Shown here: piece after piece, positions 63,095 through 64,000 of the stretch
How the letters are laid out: the number at the start of each line of letters is the position of its first letter
How positions within the stretch are numbered: position 1 is the first letter of the stretch
Origin: a bacterium
Lineage (GTDB): Bacteria; Chloroflexota; Chloroflexia; Chloroflexales; Kallotenuaceae
Direction: 5' to 3'
NCBI GenBank assembly: GCA_016781505.1
Contig: JADDQF010000102.1
Location: forward strand, 1 to 64,000
DNA: 64,000 nucleotides
Position numbers and translations under genes: made by a program
Notes under the pieces: generated by a model
What the model was told of the DNA's origin: nothing
Database searches by the model: none
What the model saw: the letters and a program-made list of their open reading frames with translations, nothing else

Positions 63095-63414
63095 CTGAAG
63101 GAAGCGACGGGGATCAGCCGTGGGATAGGCTGCCCCGCGTAAGCGTTAACGTTTCCCGAGGCACGTATCCTTTATTGATTGCGCGGTTAGGTTTAGGCGA
63201 TGCTGTTCAGCAGGATTGTGAGCTCGCGCCTTGAAGCCGTTTCGATAGTGCCGGAGTCGCGGGCTAGACGTTGAGCGTGGTGTGGAGCGGCCCGCGGACG
63301 TATGCGCAGGTCGAGCGCCACAACGACGGCTCGCACTTTGCCTGAGTTAATCCAGGGCAACCTGCTGGATGTTGTACCTGGTGCTGAACGTTTCCGTACC
63401 GTCCACGTACACGG
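63095..63414. other. Gene-free stretch before the BTAD gene
   Basis: I see no gene. A plus-strand frame at 63302-63547 has no ribosome binding site and overlaps the BTAD gene. No terminator hairpin with a T-run was noticed after the MFS gene. Confidence 0.4.
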
Positions 63415-64000
63415 TTACGATCCATGGACTGCCGTTATCATCTGCGTCGTTTGTGGCAGTGGCGCAAGGTTAAGTTCAGCCGCAAGGATCTCCACACACC
63501 GCTTGTACGTCCGCAGCGCCTGCGCACGATTGCCCTGTTGTACATAGGCGCGGATCAGCAGTTGATAGGTTACCTCCCAGCACGGATCACGCGCCAAAAC
63601 TTGTTCACTCAATTGGATTGCGGTAACAAGCTGGCCCTCGTCCAAAAGTAAGCTTGCCGCAGTATGCGCACTTTGTAGCCAGCGCCGCAGCAGACGATCG
63701 CGTACCGGGCAGACCCAATCTTCGTACAAACTGTCGGATACGTAATCGCCGTGGTAGAGTGCCAGCGCCTCTATGTACAGGGGAATGCGCTGCGGTGGAT
63801 CGGTGCCTGTATCCGCCTGTTCCAGCACACGTTCAAAGGTTTCCACATCGATCACGACACTATCTGGCGGCGGCAGAAAGCGGTAGGCTGTGCCGTTCCG
63901 CTGGATATAAAATGACGGTGCATGGGCTTGGCGACGTGGTTCAAGCGCCGTCATCAGCGCATGTAACGTCACCTTAAATTGATTAAGCGCAGCTCGAAGT
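63415..64000 (-). CDS. BTAD/SARP-type transcriptional activator, C-terminal part (5' end outside window)
   Basis: The frame runs past the window edge. It starts with LRAALNQFKVTLHALMTALEP, the end of an OmpR-like winged helix as in SARP activators, and continues with the bacterial transcriptional activator (BTAD) TPR-like region: YIEALALYHGDYVSDSLYEDWV, HTAASLLLDEGQLVTAIQLSEQVLARDPCWEVTYQLLIRAYVQQGNRAQALRTYKRCVEIL. Ends LAPLPQTTQMITAVHGS. The upstream domains (an HTH and perhaps a STAND ATPase) are not seen; the target genes are unknown. Confidence 0.85.
   Translation of the reverse strand, partial: LRAALNQFKVTLHALMTALEPRRQAHAPSFYIQRNGTAYRFLPPPDSVVIDVETFERVLEQADTGTDPPQRIPLYIEALALYHGDYVSDSLYEDWVCPVRDRLLRRWLQSAHTAASLLLDEGQLVTAIQLSEQVLARDPCWEVTYQLLIRAYVQQGNRAQALRTYKRCVEILAAELNLAPLPQTTQMITAVHGS

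Noticed and set aside
63302-63547. Plus-strand 81-aa ORF overlapping the BTAD gene
   Set aside because: No ribosome binding site or family features; the BTAD frame is well supported on the minus strand.

Overview
This window is 64 kb of dense, roughly 60% GC bacterial chromosome holding about 50 protein genes and one tRNA. Most are housekeeping and amino acid biosynthesis genes with good ribosome binding sites and short spacers. The gene mix fits a Chloroflexota bacterium of the Chloroflexus/Roseiflexus/Herpetosiphon type: an ATP-dependent DNA ligase of archaeal-like layout, a fused shikimate kinase-dehydroquinate synthase, a phosphofructokinase with PPi-type residues, a phenylalanine hydroxylase, GT39-like membrane proteins and a BTAD activator. 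This assignment is inference from gene content; no rRNA is present. There are no phages, transposases or CRISPR arrays.

Layout. 1-1.5 kb: end of an ABC ATPase, then a zinc/manganese-binding lipoprotein. 2-16.5 kb: a one-directional (minus) arginine/carbamoyl-phosphate supercluster, argG - phosphatase - argJ - argH - short argA - argC - argB - argD - carA - methyltransferase - ung - carB. Ahead of it lies a leader with a consensus promoter, an Arg-rich leader peptide and a terminator. 16.6-20.5 kb: an epimerase, then a divergent aromatic operon (aroH, aroF, tyrA) with its own leader peptide rich in Phe and Tyr and its own terminator. 20.6-30 kb: rsgA with a hairpin-rich leader, gnd, DNA ligase, an EEP-family protein, gatB, and a cysteine desulfurase across a heptad-repeat spacer. 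30-47 kb: a VPI-repeat membrane protein with a GT39-like protein, recJ, pfp, a TPR protein, miaB, a metalloprotease-like lipoprotein, alaS, a baseplate-J-like membrane protein, ruvX, aroKB and tRNA(CAT). 47-54 kb: a more accessory stretch. Two convergent genes here appear to be selenoprotein genes with in-frame TGA codons at redox positions, followed by nitronate monooxygenase, nitrilase and quinone reductase. 54-64 kb: yigZ, an MpaB-like protein, pyrD, phhA, two RNA methyltransferases, a marR-MFS pair with a clear operator, and a truncated BTAD regulator.

The three strongest observations are these. (1) Two leader-peptide attenuators, one for arginine and one for Phe/Tyr, each stand in front of the matching biosynthetic operon; the arginine one has a well-defined competing antiterminator. 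(2) A GrdB/PrdB-family gene has two TGA codons spaced as U-x-x-U at the expected redox motif, with a SECIS-like hairpin at proper distance from both. (3) A neighbouring deiodinase-like gene has a TGA where the family has its redox Cys/Sec, followed at 11 nt by a perfect GC hairpin. No Sec machinery lies in the window, so Sec decoding has to be confirmed elsewhere in the genome.
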